NCBI RefSeq assembly: GCF_019402665.1
Contig: NZ_VSST01000059.1
Location: 36,214-100,213 of the forward strand
Origin: Bradyrhizobium canariense
GTDB taxonomy: Bacteria; Pseudomonadota; Alphaproteobacteria; Rhizobiales; Xanthobacteraceae
Length of the DNA stretch: 64,000 nucleotides
Direction of reading: 5' to 3'
Shown one piece after another: positions 32,342-43,561 of the stretch; position 1 is the stretch's first letter; each line of letters opens with the position of its first letter. The notes beneath the pieces were generated by a model. It made no database searches, was not told the origin of the DNA, and saw nothing but the letters and a program-made list of their open reading frames with translations. The translations under genes and the position numbers were made by a program.

Positions 32342-33565
32342 ATGATGTCGATGTATTATCAGGCCTTTCAGAACCAAATGGACCTGACGGCGCCGTGGCG
32401 GTCGGGCGCTTCGTCCGCGCTCAAATTCCTCAATCTGGTGCCGCAGGGCTTGTCGGATCAGGTCGTCGGCCGGCTGTCGGCCGCGCTGGAGCTGATCTCC
32501 CGCTCCACCCTCACCTATCACCGTCCCGCCTACGGCATCGACAGCGTCATGGTCGGCAATCGCGAGGTCGCCGTGACCGAGGAGATCGCTTACGCGACCC
32601 CGTTCGGCTCGCTGCTGCGTTTCAAGAAGGAGGGCGTGGGCGAGCAGCCGCGCATGCTGCTGGTGGCGCCGATGTCCGGCCATTTCGCGACGCTGCTGCG
32701 CGGCACCGTGAAGACGCTGCTCCAGGACCACGACGTCTACATCACCGACTGGCACAATCCGCGCGACATTCCCCGCAGCGAGGGCCGTTTCGGGCTCGAC
32801 GACTATACCGAGCATCTCATCGACTTCCTCGGCCAATTGGGCCCGCGCCCGCATATGGTCGCGATCTGCCAGCCCTCGGTCTCGGCGCTCGCGGCCGCCG
32901 CGATCATGTGCGAGGGCAACCATCCTTCGCGGCCGGCGACGCTGACGCTGATGGCCGGCCCGATCGACACGCGCATCCAGCCGACCAGGGTCAACGAATT
33001 CGCCAAGAGCAGGCCAATCGACTGGTTCGAGCAGAACCTGATCAACTACGTGCCGATGCAGTGCCGCGGTGCCTTGCGGAAAGTCTATCCCGGCTTCGTG
33101 CAGCTCACCGCCTTCGTCTCGATGAATCTCGAGCGCCACATCAAGCAGCATATCGATCTCGCCGATCACATCGCCAAGGGCGAGAAGGAGAAGGCGGCCA
33201 GCATCAAGACCTTCTACGACGAATATTTCGCCGTGATGGACCTGCCTGCCGAGTTCTACATCGAGACCGTGCGCGACGTGTTCCAGGAGCATCTTCTGCC
33301 CCAGGGCAAGCTGATGCATCGGGGACGTCCGGTGGACACCAAGGCCGTCAGCCGCATGGGGCTGATGACGGTCGAGGGCGAGAAGGACGACATCTGCTCG
33401 ATCGGCCAGACGCTGGCCGCGCAAGACCTCTGCACCGGCGTGCGCGCCTACCGCCGCGTTCACCACATGCAGGCCGGCGTCGGCCATTATGGCGTGTTCT
33501 CGGGCAAGCGCTGGAACAACGAGATCTACCCGCTGCTGCGGGATTTTGTGCACGTGAATTCGTAA
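32342..33565 (+). CDS. phaZ: Intracellular polyhydroxybutyrate depolymerase
   Basis: 407 residues of the intracellular PHB depolymerase family (PhaZ type). MMSMYYQAFQNQMDLTAPWR at the start, TYHRPAYGIDSV, and HMVAICQPSVSALAAAA, where the Cys in the CQPS motif acts as the nucleophile of this family, are all recognisable. The DDICSIGQT segment and the C-terminal HHMQAGVGHYGVFSGKRWNN with an active-site His follow the family. It releases 3-hydroxybutyrate from storage granules in the cytoplasm. The gene stands alone between the glutathione S-transferase and the large cyclase gene. Confidence 0.92.
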   Translation: MMSMYYQAFQNQMDLTAPWRSGASSALKFLNLVPQGLSDQVVGRLSAALELISRSTLTYHRPAYGIDSVMVGNREVAVTEEIAYATPFGSLLRFKKEGVGEQPRMLLVAPMSGHFATLLRGTVKTLLQDHDVYITDWHNPRDIPRSEGRFGLDDYTEHLIDFLGQLGPRPHMVAICQPSVSALAAAAIMCEGNHPSRPATLTLMAGPIDTRIQPTRVNEFAKSRPIDWFEQNLINYVPMQCRGALRKVYPGFVQLTAFVSMNLERHIKQHIDLADHIAKGEKEKAASIKTFYDEYFAVMDLPAEFYIETVRDVFQEHLLPQGKLMHRGRPVDTKAVSRMGLMTVEGEKDDICSIGQTLAAQDLCTGVRAYRRVHHMQAGVGHYGVFSGKRWNNEIYPLLRDFVHVNS

Positions 33566-33694
33566 CCCGTCAGCCCCTGGCCCGTACGTCACGAGCGAAC
33601 TTCAACGCGCATTGCAGTGAGGCGACCGGAGATGCTGGGGCAGGATCTCGACGCCTCTCCTGACCAAACGGCCAGCTAGAGAAACCGCACGTGC

Positions 33695-36600
33695 CTAATG
33701 CACTTGCTTGAGCAGCTCTCTGGCTTCAACGACTTCGGGAAGATTGCGCTCCGCATCGAATTCAGCGAGCACGGGAGCAAGCACCTCGGATACCGCGCCC
33801 GCTCGGCCATTTGTCTTGTGCAGGCGTGCAAGTCCAAGGGCGCTGCGCAGCTCGAAAGTCTTCACCTGTTGGTGCCGTGCGATTTCCAGCGCTCGGTTTA
33901 GCGCATTTTCGGCACTGGCTAGGTCCGAAGGATCATGACGCAACAAAAGCTCCCCGTAGACGCGATGCAGCTCGGCATCAAGCCAATGCTGACCGGATTG
34001 CCCCGCCCATGCGATCAATCCGCTCAAGATTTCGAGCCCGTTTTCGAGTCGGCCCGACTCTGCATCCGCCATCGCGACATGCATCCCCCAAAACGGCTCA
34101 CAGAGGTAGCAGTCATTCTCGTGCAGCAAGGTCCAGCCGCGACGCATTTCCGTTAGCCCGGCCATTCCGTCGCCGGCACGCCACTTGGCCAGGCCATTCA
34201 GGTAGGTGCCGGCGGCCACATACAGCGGCATCGTGTGGTCGCGAGCGAGACCGAGCGCCAGGATCGTCTCTGTTTGCTGCAACATGCCCCCGCATAGTCC
34301 GTCGAACACAGCTCGATGAACAAGCGCATTGGCCTGAGAAAGCGCCCGTTTTTCTCCGGAAGCACTTATCGCTTCCACGGCGAGGCGACGTGCGCGAGCG
34401 ATCCTGCCAAGCGGCCAAAGCACCAGGGCAAGAAACCTCATGATCACGAATGGGAGATCCAGTGCCGAGCCCCTAAACGTCGCGGGATCCGGCTCGTCAC
34501 CATAGATCTCTAGTGCCTTCTCAAGATGTACTCTCGCGTTCAAGTAGTCGCCCCCGAACCAGCAGGTAACCCCGCCCGTCCAATGTGCAACGACGGCGGC
34601 CACCGGTGAGTCCGGTCGCCGTTCAGCGGCGTTCACGATGGCATCCACCAGCGCCCGCATCGGCGCGAGTTCGCCGTGTGTCAGGCAGGCATTGAAGAGA
34701 CCCGAATGGACTGGCGCAAGTTCAACCGGATCATTGATGTCGGCTGCGAACTGTCGGGCGCGCGTCCATGCGGCTACCGTTTCGGGAGCGCTGTGCCCGA
34801 GGCTGCCCCGTAATGCACGGCCATATGCGATTTGAAGATGTAGCCTACTCATCATCCGGTCGTGCTCATCGGGCAGCTCATCGGCGACGGCAATCGCCTT
34901 GCCGAGATGTGCAATCGCCTCGGAATAGGCGGAGCGTTTCAGCGCCTGCAGGCCCGCCTTGCGCCACCATTCGAGGGCGACCTCGTTCAGCCCCGCCTCA
35001 GTGAAGTGGTGTGCCAGAACTTCCGGCTCAGTCTCGGCGACGACTGGAAACTTCTCGCGCAGGACATCGCCGATGCGCTTGTGAAGCACCTGCCGTTTGC
35101 TCTTGAGCAGGCTCTCGTAGGCCGCTTCCTGAACGAGAGCGTGCTTGAAACTATAGTTTGCTTCGGGCGGAGCCCCGCGACGCACCAGCAGTTCGGCCTC
35201 TTCGAGTTGCGCTAGCGCAGCGCTCAGCGTCAGATCATCGCGTCCCGCCACATATCTCAGCAGCGCGTATGAAAAGTCGCGACCGATGGCGGCGCCTATC
35301 TGCGCCAACTCCTTGACCGGGGCCAGCCGGTCAAGCCGCGCCATCAGCGAATCCTGCAGCGTCGCGGGAATAGCGAGCGGCGGGAGCGGATTATCGAGGC
35401 GATAGCGCCCGGCATCTTCGACGAGTAGCCCGGACTCCAGCACCATCTTGGTCAATTCCTCGACGAATAGTGGGATGCCATCCGTCCTATCGATGATCTG
35501 CTTCATCATCTCGCGTGGCAGCTGGCGACCAACGGCCACCTGTTCGACCAGCGCGCGCGAGTCCTGCCGATCGAGTCGGTCGAGCCGCAACAGACTGACG
35601 TTGGCAAGGCCCGACCAGGAGGGCTCGAACTCTGGCCGAGATGTCATGAGCACGAGTATCGGCAGTCCTCTGATCCGATCGACCGCGAGATCGAACAGTT
35701 CAAGTGTCGTGGCATCGGCCCAATGCATATCCTCGCAGATAATCAGCAGGGGTTGCTCTCGCGCCAACCCCTCAAGTTGATCCAGAAGGGCGGCAAATGT
35801 CTGTCGCCGCTGCTGCGCCGGGCTCAAACTCAGCGGCGGACAATGGTCGTCGGTGGGAATCGAAAGGAGAGCCGCAATGAGCGGTGTCGCTTGGGCGACC
35901 TGCTGTGTTCCAAGCGCCAGCATTGCCTCGAGCTTGTCGAGCTTTTGCCCAGGCGTGTCGTGCGACCTGATGCCGGCGGCGCGCTCGAGCTGCGCGACAA
36001 AGGGATGGAGCGCACTGTTGATATGGTAGGGCGAACACTGATATCGCACCCGGCGGTGAGCCCCCAACGAGGGGCTTTCGGACAGCGTTGCGACAATGCG
36101 CGACTTGCCGATGCCCGCTTCGCCAGAAATCAATACCATCTGCCCCTGCCCCTGCCATGCCAGCCGCTGGCGCGAGAGAGTGAACTCGATCTCGTCCCTG
36201 CGGCCGACAAAACCGATCGAGCGTACCGCGCGGACCGCCTCGAAGCGACTCTCGGATGCGATCGCTCCCTCCACCGCCCAGACTGCGATGGGTTCGGCTA
36301 TGCCCTTGACCTCACGGCGGCCGAGATTGCGAAACGTGAAGAGATCACCAAGCAGCCGGCGCGTCGACGAAGCAACGACGACCGCGCCCGGTTCCGCCAG
36401 GCTCTGGAGCCGAGCGGCAAGGTTTGGTGTGTCGCCGACTGTTGCCTGTTCCTCTGACGCATCTCCGCTGATGAGGTCACCGACCACCACAAGCCCTGTC
36501 GCAATTGCGATGCGCAGTTCAACCCGTTCGTCGGCGCCTGTTTTGAGCTGCCCAATTGCGGAGATAGTGTCGAGACCCGCTCGCACTGCGCGCTCCGCAT

Positions 36601-37033
36601 CATCCTCGTGGGCGCGAGGATAGCCGAAATAGACGAGTATTCCGTCGCCGACGAACCTGGCTATCCTGCCGTCATAAGCCGCAACGACGCTCGCGCAGGC
36701 GGCGCGGTAGGCCCGGATCACTTCCCACATATCCTCGGGATCGAGACGCGCCGAGAGCGCGGTCGAGCCGACCAGATCGCAAAACATAACGGTGAGGTGG
36801 CGCCGCTCGGCGTCCTGAGGAGGCGTCGGCGATGCGATCAACGCGGCTGGATCGAGGTCGGCAATAGCACGCAGCATTTTGCGGCGATGGCCTAGCAGGA
36901 CTCCGAGCTTATCAAAGTCCTCGTCCATCAGTTCGGGGAGGATGCCCACGTCGATTGCATTCTGGGCAAAACGCTCTGCGTATTGCCCAAGCCCCAGTTT
37001 GTCGAGCCACTCCGCAATCTGCATTGGCTCCAC
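33695..37033 (-). CDS. SAM-class III cyclase-AAA ATPase-helical repeat multidomain protein
   Basis: 1112 residues. Order: SAM domain (1-62, QIAEWLDKLGLGQYAERFAQ), class III nucleotidyl cyclase domain (about 80-255, metal aspartates in TVMFCDLVGSTAL and RFVGDGILVYFGY, and PNLAARLQSLAEPG for the Asn/Arg), AAA/STAND-type ATPase (P-loop LISGEAGIGKSRI near 303-312 and LLIICEDMHWADA near 430), then about 500 residues of tetratricopeptide-like helices. It probably makes a cyclic nucleotide in response to a ligand or partner sensed by the helical part, all in the cytoplasm. No partner gene is in the operon. ATG at 37024 is an alternative start. Confidence 0.9.
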   Translation of the reverse strand: MEPMQIAEWLDKLGLGQYAERFAQNAIDVGILPELMDEDFDKLGVLLGHRRKMLRAIADLDPAALIASPTPPQDAERRHLTVMFCDLVGSTALSARLDPEDMWEVIRAYRAACASVVAAYDGRIARFVGDGILVYFGYPRAHEDDAERAVRAGLDTISAIGQLKTGADERVELRIAIATGLVVVGDLISGDASEEQATVGDTPNLAARLQSLAEPGAVVVASSTRRLLGDLFTFRNLGRREVKGIAEPIAVWAVEGAIASESRFEAVRAVRSIGFVGRRDEIEFTLSRQRLAWQGQGQMVLISGEAGIGKSRIVATLSESPSLGAHRRVRYQCSPYHINSALHPFVAQLERAAGIRSHDTPGQKLDKLEAMLALGTQQVAQATPLIAALLSIPTDDHCPPLSLSPAQQRRQTFAALLDQLEGLAREQPLLIICEDMHWADATTLELFDLAVDRIRGLPILVLMTSRPEFEPSWSGLANVSLLRLDRLDRQDSRALVEQVAVGRQLPREMMKQIIDRTDGIPLFVEELTKMVLESGLLVEDAGRYRLDNPLPPLAIPATLQDSLMARLDRLAPVKELAQIGAAIGRDFSYALLRYVAGRDDLTLSAALAQLEEAELLVRRGAPPEANYSFKHALVQEAAYESLLKSKRQVLHKRIGDVLREKFPVVAETEPEVLAHHFTEAGLNEVALEWWRKAGLQALKRSAYSEAIAHLGKAIAVADELPDEHDRMMSRLHLQIAYGRALRGSLGHSAPETVAAWTRARQFAADINDPVELAPVHSGLFNACLTHGELAPMRALVDAIVNAAERRPDSPVAAVVAHWTGGVTCWFGGDYLNARVHLEKALEIYGDEPDPATFRGSALDLPFVIMRFLALVLWPLGRIARARRLAVEAISASGEKRALSQANALVHRAVFDGLCGGMLQQTETILALGLARDHTMPLYVAAGTYLNGLAKWRAGDGMAGLTEMRRGWTLLHENDCYLCEPFWGMHVAMADAESGRLENGLEILSGLIAWAGQSGQHWLDAELHRVYGELLLRHDPSDLASAENALNRALEIARHQQVKTFELRSALGLARLHKTNGRAGAVSEVLAPVLAEFDAERNLPEVVEARELLKQVH

Positions 37034-37341
37034 CGATCGTGTGGTTGGCGGTTAGCAGGATTTTGGACCACGGCGCGGGGACGATATCCCAACATCGCCA
37101 TGATGGCACGTCTTGTTTGTTGTGCGATAATTTAGGTTACTCAGTACCGACACGGCTTCCAAGCCGGGTCGCCGCCCGATGCGAACGACTGCGCTACCCA
37201 ACATCGTCTTCACGCAGCGTTGCACGACAGAGGTTGCGATGAGTGATCACGACTCACTCGGGACCTGAAGCCGAATCCAACGCTGCGGCTTGTGCTCTCG
37301 TCATGACGCCAAGCAGACGTTATTGGGTGAGCACAATTCCT
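37034..37341. other. Intergenic stretch of about 310 bases
   Basis: No gene is supported between the large cyclase gene and the membrane protein at 37342-37857; both strands have only short frames without protein character. The promoter of the cyclase gene should lie at the left end. Confidence 0.4.
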
Positions 37342-37857
37342 TCATTGCTTGTCCATGCGTGCTTCGTAGTTGCGAGCCATCGTGCCCGCCGCGACTTGGA
37401 GCGAAGAACCAACCACCCAACAGCCGGCAACAAAGGCTATCAGCCCATTGGCTGGGTTATGATCAAGGACAAGGATGCTGACGGACAGAGTTGCGGCAAT
37501 CGCGGCGCCGAACGTTCCGGCCGCACTCATGATCTCAGCCGGCTCGGAACCATTCCACTCTTCCGAGGTGCTCGAAATCGACTTCCGCGCGACACTGCGA
37601 GACAAATCAATTCCGACGTAATAGCTAAGAGCTCCGTAGAGCATCGTTATCAGCACGATCCAGCCGCTTTCAAACAGTCCGCCTTTCTCACGCAACAGGG
37701 CCGCACCCACATAGAGGCCGCAAGAGGCCCCAACGGCTGCGAGCCCAATTCTTTCAAGAAGATGGGCCGACCTGATCAGACCGGAACGAGCGATCCGAAG
37801 ATTGCCGGAGCCCCTCGTTAGGGAAAATGCGCTGGAAATTGCATCACTAATTTTCAT
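37342..37857 (-). CDS. Integral membrane protein, function unknown
   Basis: 171 residues from ATG 37857, with AAGGAG nine bases upstream. Four hydrophobic segments are visible (about 38-55, 65-83, 112-128 and 135-152), separated by a hydrophilic loop with SRSVARKSISSTSEEWNGSE. No family recognised. The gene is isolated, with about 570 bases without a gene upstream. Confidence 0.7.
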   Translation of the reverse strand: MKISDAISSAFSLTRGSGNLRIARSGLIRSAHLLERIGLAAVGASCGLYVGAALLREKGGLFESGWIVLITMLYGALSYYVGIDLSRSVARKSISSTSEEWNGSEPAEIMSAAGTFGAAIAATLSVSILVLDHNPANGLIAFVAGCWVVGSSLQVAAGTMARNYEARMDKQ

Positions 37858-38426
37858 TGGGGGTCTCCTTCTTAGGTAAGTAGCGGCCTACCGGCCGACC
37901 CCGAATAGAGGCAGCCTCGTGGACGCGTTTTGCGATTGCCTTGATTCCAACTTCTGAAAAATCTGTGCTGAGTGATGGGGCTGGCTTGCTCGTGAGCAAG
38001 ACGAGAGCCAATCCAAAGCTGCGAGCACGCGGCTACGCAGGCATTGCATCTCACCCGTGCCTGTCAGTTAAATCCGGGTGCGGCAATTTCTTGCGGGAGT
38101 GATAGCTCGAAAAGAGAGTGGTGAATATGAGACGGTTCACATAACGCGGTTCCCCGTTGCTCTATCCGATCACAATTTCCGGAGGACAAGTCTGCATCGT
38201 CGCGAGACCCGGGAGCGCGGGAGCTGAAAGAGCCATCAGTAAACAAGTTGTCCCGCGTCTCGCCGACATCAGATCTATCCACTCATACCATGTTTTGCCC
38301 ACGTGAATTCCCGAAGCGCGAGCAAGCAATCAGCAGGATCGGACAAGGCAGCGCGGCTTTGGGAAAGACGCCGGCGCTGCACCAGACCTAAAACCTGGCC
38401 ATGCCGCTCGCGCCGGAGGCCAAGCC
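37858..38426. other. Intergenic stretch of about 570 bases, lower GC than neighbours
   Basis: No supported gene. The composition is less GC-rich than the flanking genes, as expected of regulatory or recently acquired DNA. A minus-strand frame at 38064-38282 lacks protein character. The promoter of the catalase-related gene should lie at the right end (38290-38426). Confidence 0.45.
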
Positions 38427-39353
38427 ATGTCCGAACTTCCCACCCCCGCTGCAACACCCGCCGCGGTCGTCGATGCATTGAAGGCGGTCGCAGGCAATCC
38501 GCCGAAGGTGCGCGCGAGCTTCGCCAAGGGTCGATGTGTGCGCGGGACCTATGCCCCGTCCGATCGCGCGGCAGAGATTACGCGATCGCTGAGTTTCACC
38601 AAGCCCTCGCGCGTGCTGGCGCGCTTCTCCGTTGGCGGCGGCAATCCCGGGGTGACCGACACCAACAATCTCGTGCTGCGCGGCTTCAGCTTCAGGCTTG
38701 GCGACGACGCGCATCGCTCGGACATCCTGACGGAAACCGCTCCGGTGCATTTTGCACGGACGCTCGACCAGATGCTCGCCTTCCTCGAGGCGCGCATCCC
38801 GGGCGCGGACGGCAAGCCTGACATCGAGAAGGTCCGGGCCTTTTCCGCGGCCAATCCTGAAACACTGAACCAGGCGAATTACGTCGCGGCACGCCGGCTG
38901 CCCGGCAGCTTTGCCGGCACGACTTATTGGGGCGTGCACGCCTTTCCCGCGACGAACGCCAAGGGTGAAACCCGCTTCATCAAGTTCAAGGTCGCGCCTG
39001 TGGGCGGTGACGTCACCTTGAGCGAGGACGAAGCGAGGGCGAAGTCGGCTGATTTCCTGCATGACGATCTCGCGCGGAGGATCGCAGCCGGCGATGTCCG
39101 CTTCAACGTGATGGCCTTGCTCGACCGTCCCGGCGATCCCACCATGGACGTGACCCTGCGATGGCCGGACGAGGACAACCGTGAGCAGGTGCGGCTAGGG
39201 ACGATCGTCATCACCAGCCTTGAGGCCAACGAGGCCTGCGACGGCTCCATCTTCAATCCTGCCAATGTTGCCGACGGCATCGGCCATCCGCCGGACGAGA
39301 TCTTTGCGGCGCGCCGCACGGCCTACACGATCTCGCTGGCGAAGCGCCGGTAA
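38427..39353 (+). CDS. Catalase-related heme peroxidase-like protein
   Basis: 308 residues, matching the short catalase-related group (SrpA-like) that lacks the C-terminal parts of true catalases. Family segments: RGTYAPSDRAAEITRSLSFT, VLARFSVGGGNPGVTDTNNL, VLRGFSFRL, WGVHAFPATNAKGETRF and, at the end, AARRTAYTISLAKRR, which keeps the Arg-x-x-x-Tyr proximal heme motif. At the usual distal position the pattern R-x-x-H-A-K-G reads RASFAKG, so the catalytic His appears to be Phe; activity is therefore questionable. An AraC regulator ends two bases after it on the other strand. Confidence 0.85.
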   Translation: MSELPTPAATPAAVVDALKAVAGNPPKVRASFAKGRCVRGTYAPSDRAAEITRSLSFTKPSRVLARFSVGGGNPGVTDTNNLVLRGFSFRLGDDAHRSDILTETAPVHFARTLDQMLAFLEARIPGADGKPDIEKVRAFSAANPETLNQANYVAARRLPGSFAGTTYWGVHAFPATNAKGETRFIKFKVAPVGGDVTLSEDEARAKSADFLHDDLARRIAAGDVRFNVMALLDRPGDPTMDVTLRWPDEDNREQVRLGTIVITSLEANEACDGSIFNPANVADGIGHPPDEIFAARRTAYTISLAKRR

Positions 39354-39355
39354 GT

Positions 39356-40282
39356 TCAAGCCTTGTCCCGTCCGCCATCCGTTTCGCGGCGCCACGCGCC
39401 CGGACTGACACCGACGATGGACGAGAACACCCGCGTGAAATGGCTCTGATTGGCAAATCCGGCCGAGATGGCAATCTCGGACAACGGCAGGTCGCGGACT
39501 GTCATAAGTTGCTTGGCCGCCTTGACGCGCTGCTGAAGCAGCCATTGATGCGGCGGCAGGCCGGTGGAAATCCGGAATGCGCGTGAGAAGTGGCTGACTG
39601 ACAGACCAAGCTCGGTCGCGATCAGCTGCAGCGCGATCTTGCCCGAGAGATCGGAATCGAGCCGGTCACACGCACGTTTCACCTGCCAGGGCGCGAGACC
39701 GCCGCGGCTCGGTTCTGCGGCTGGCTTCAGCCCACCATAGGTCTGGGCGACATGGGCGGTGAGCGCAAGCATCATGTGATCGACGAAAAGCTGGTTGGTC
39801 TCGTCGGGCCGGCACAGTCCTTGCCGCAAGGAGGCACCGACATGTCGAACGACCTCGTCGTCATGACCGACACCTGGCTCGTAGCTGAGCTCGCCAACGC
39901 GCGGCCCGCCCGGTTGCCTGGCAATGCCGTTGAGCGCCGAGCGCGGCAAATAGAAGAAGAGCGAGTGAAACGGCTTGTCGATCACATAGCGCGGGTCGCG
40001 CTTGAGGTCGTACAGATAGGTCGCACCTGCGCGAACATCCGCCTTGGTGACACAGCGGCCCTCCTCCCAGCATTCGCAATCCGGATAGTCGCGGAGTTTC
40101 AGGCTGAGGAGATAGGCATCTTCCGCAGCCAGGGAACCGGAAATATCCGGCGTCGGATCGTCGTTGCGAACCTCGGTGACCGCGAGCTCGGCGCTGTGCA
40201 GCGAACGCGTGATCAGGACCGGTGCTTGCTTGGAGCGAAGGCCCTGCCCGAGCCTCTGCCCGTAGACGCCTGCTTGTGTCAT
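39356..40282 (-). CDS. AraC-family regulator
   Basis: 308 residues from ATG 40282. A long N-terminal sensing domain (to about 200, with DAYLLSLKLRDYPDCECWEE and FHSLFFYLPRSALNGIA) is followed by a C-terminal double helix-turn-helix (LIATELGLSVSHFSRAFRIS and SEIAISAGFANQSHFTRVFS, about 215-300). The stop is two bases from that of the convergent catalase-related gene, so it is not obviously its regulator, though the pair may be functionally linked. Frames upstream of 40282 lack protein character. Confidence 0.88.
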   Translation of the reverse strand: MTQAGVYGQRLGQGLRSKQAPVLITRSLHSAELAVTEVRNDDPTPDISGSLAAEDAYLLSLKLRDYPDCECWEEGRCVTKADVRAGATYLYDLKRDPRYVIDKPFHSLFFYLPRSALNGIARQPGGPRVGELSYEPGVGHDDEVVRHVGASLRQGLCRPDETNQLFVDHMMLALTAHVAQTYGGLKPAAEPSRGGLAPWQVKRACDRLDSDLSGKIALQLIATELGLSVSHFSRAFRISTGLPPHQWLLQQRVKAAKQLMTVRDLPLSEIAISAGFANQSHFTRVFSSIVGVSPGAWRRETDGGRDKA

Positions 40283-40552
40283 TCTAGTAAATCCATCCGT
40301 AAAGGCACGCCTTCGCCGGCCTTCCCGAGATCCGCGCATTATCGGAGATCGACGGCCAACGGTCCAGCTGCAGCGCATAGCACGAAGCTGGCGCGGCCGG
40401 CCGTCGCACCGGGTCGCGACGCGATGATTTCATTGTGATTTCAGCGTGATGTCACAGGCCCGGCAGAGCGAAAGACAACACCGTTGACCTGCCCGGCAGA
40501 TCGCGGCGCGACCTCATCGTGCATTTTGGAAAGGATTTGCGGCCTGCGCACG

Positions 40553-42421
<1,869 letters not shown>

Positions 42422-42456
42422 GCATACCCCCTAAGGCCTGCCGCGGAGACAGCACG

Positions 42457-42576
42457 CTCCCTCCCCCGCTTGCGGGGGAGGGTTGGGGAGAGGGTATCTC
42501 CGCAGTCGAGAACCCCCAAGAGGAGAGAGCCCTCACCCGCGCCTTCGGCACGACCTCTCCCGCAAGCGGGAGAGGT
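42457..42576. repeat. Palindromic repeat inside the ABC operon
   Basis: CTCCCTCCCCCGCTTGCGGG continuing GGAGGG forms one hairpin (42457-42487), and ACCTCTCCCGCAAGCGG followed by GAGAGGT (42553-42576) forms a second, perfect 24-base palindrome. Both have the same CCGC-AAGCGG core, and the spacer contains AGAGCCCTCACCCGCG. This double-hairpin unit is a common intergenic element in Bradyrhizobium-type genomes. It lies between the dehydrogenase and the ATP-binding genes and may lower or stabilise the distal transcript. Confidence 0.75.
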
Positions 42577-42622
42577 AAGAGGAGCCCGCGGCTGGATCGA
42601 TGTCACCATCATCATCGCATCC

Positions 42623-43549
42623 TCAGTAACCACGGTCACGGTCGACACGCCCCGGCAATTCTTCACCGCGGCGGTGGCGCGCGATCACATCGAGCACGAA
42701 ATCGACCGCCGTGTCCGGCGTGGTCATGCTGGCATTGTGCGGCGTGACCAGGATGCGCGGATGGCTCCAGAAAGGGTGACCCGCAGGCAGCGGCTCCGGC
42801 TCGGCGACATCGAGGACGGCACCCGACAACGCGCCGCTGTCGAGCGCCGCGAGAAAGTCGGCTTCGACCAGATGCGGGCCACGCCCGACGTTGACGAGCG
42901 ACGCGCCGCGCGGCAGGCGCGCGAACAGATCCGCGTTCAGGATGCCGCGGGTCTGATCGGTCAAAGGCAACAGGCAGACGAGAATGTCGGTCTGCACAAG
43001 GAAATCCGGCAACGTCTCCATGCCTGCGTAACAGGCGACGCCCTCGATCTCGCGCGGCGAGCGATTCCAGCCGAGAAGTGGAAAATCGAAAGCTCTGAGC
43101 CGTTCGAGCACGGCCTGGCCGAGTTGGCCGAGGCCCATCACGCCGACGCGCCGACGTTTGGCCGGCGTGATCCGGATCTCGCGCCAGACCTGTTCCTTCT
43201 GCTGGGCAATGAAGGGCAGGAGGTCGCGATGCAGCGCGAGCACCGCCATGGTGACGTATTCGACCATCGTCTCGGCAATGCCCGGCTCCAGCATGCGCAC
43301 CAGCGGAATGTGCGGCGGAACTTTTGACGCGTCGAACTGGTCGACGCCCGCACCGACCGAGAAGACGAGCTCGAGATTTGGGAAAGTCGTCGCGATGTCG
43401 TCCGGCGGCACCCACGCCACGAGATAGCGGACGTCAGCGGGATCGCCGATGTCGGGCCAGAGCCGGAACGGCACATCGGGCGCGCGCTCGGCGAAGAAGC
43501 CCGCCCACTCCTCGCCGCGAACCATGTTGGCCTTGTAGAGAAGCGTCAT
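42623..43549 (-). CDS. GhrA-like D-2-hydroxyacid dehydrogenase
   Basis: 308 residues, normal for the glyoxylate/hydroxypyruvate reductase A branch. The NAD(P) site is RRVGVMGLGQLGQAVLERLR, catalytic Arg is in LVNVGRGPHLVE, Glu in DVAEPEPLPAGHPF and His in WSHPRILVTPHNASM. The N-terminal MTLLYKANMVRGEEW is typical. It reduces a 2-oxo acid such as glyoxylate or hydroxypyruvate. It follows the FAD oxidoreductase by 12 bases, so the two probably act in sequence on the imported compound: the oxidase would yield a 2-oxo acid that this enzyme reduces. Confidence 0.88.
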   Translation of the reverse strand: MTLLYKANMVRGEEWAGFFAERAPDVPFRLWPDIGDPADVRYLVAWVPPDDIATTFPNLELVFSVGAGVDQFDASKVPPHIPLVRMLEPGIAETMVEYVTMAVLALHRDLLPFIAQQKEQVWREIRITPAKRRRVGVMGLGQLGQAVLERLRAFDFPLLGWNRSPREIEGVACYAGMETLPDFLVQTDILVCLLPLTDQTRGILNADLFARLPRGASLVNVGRGPHLVEADFLAALDSGALSGAVLDVAEPEPLPAGHPFWSHPRILVTPHNASMTTPDTAVDFVLDVIARHRRGEELPGRVDRDRGY

Positions 43550-43561
43550 GCCGCAAGGCCC

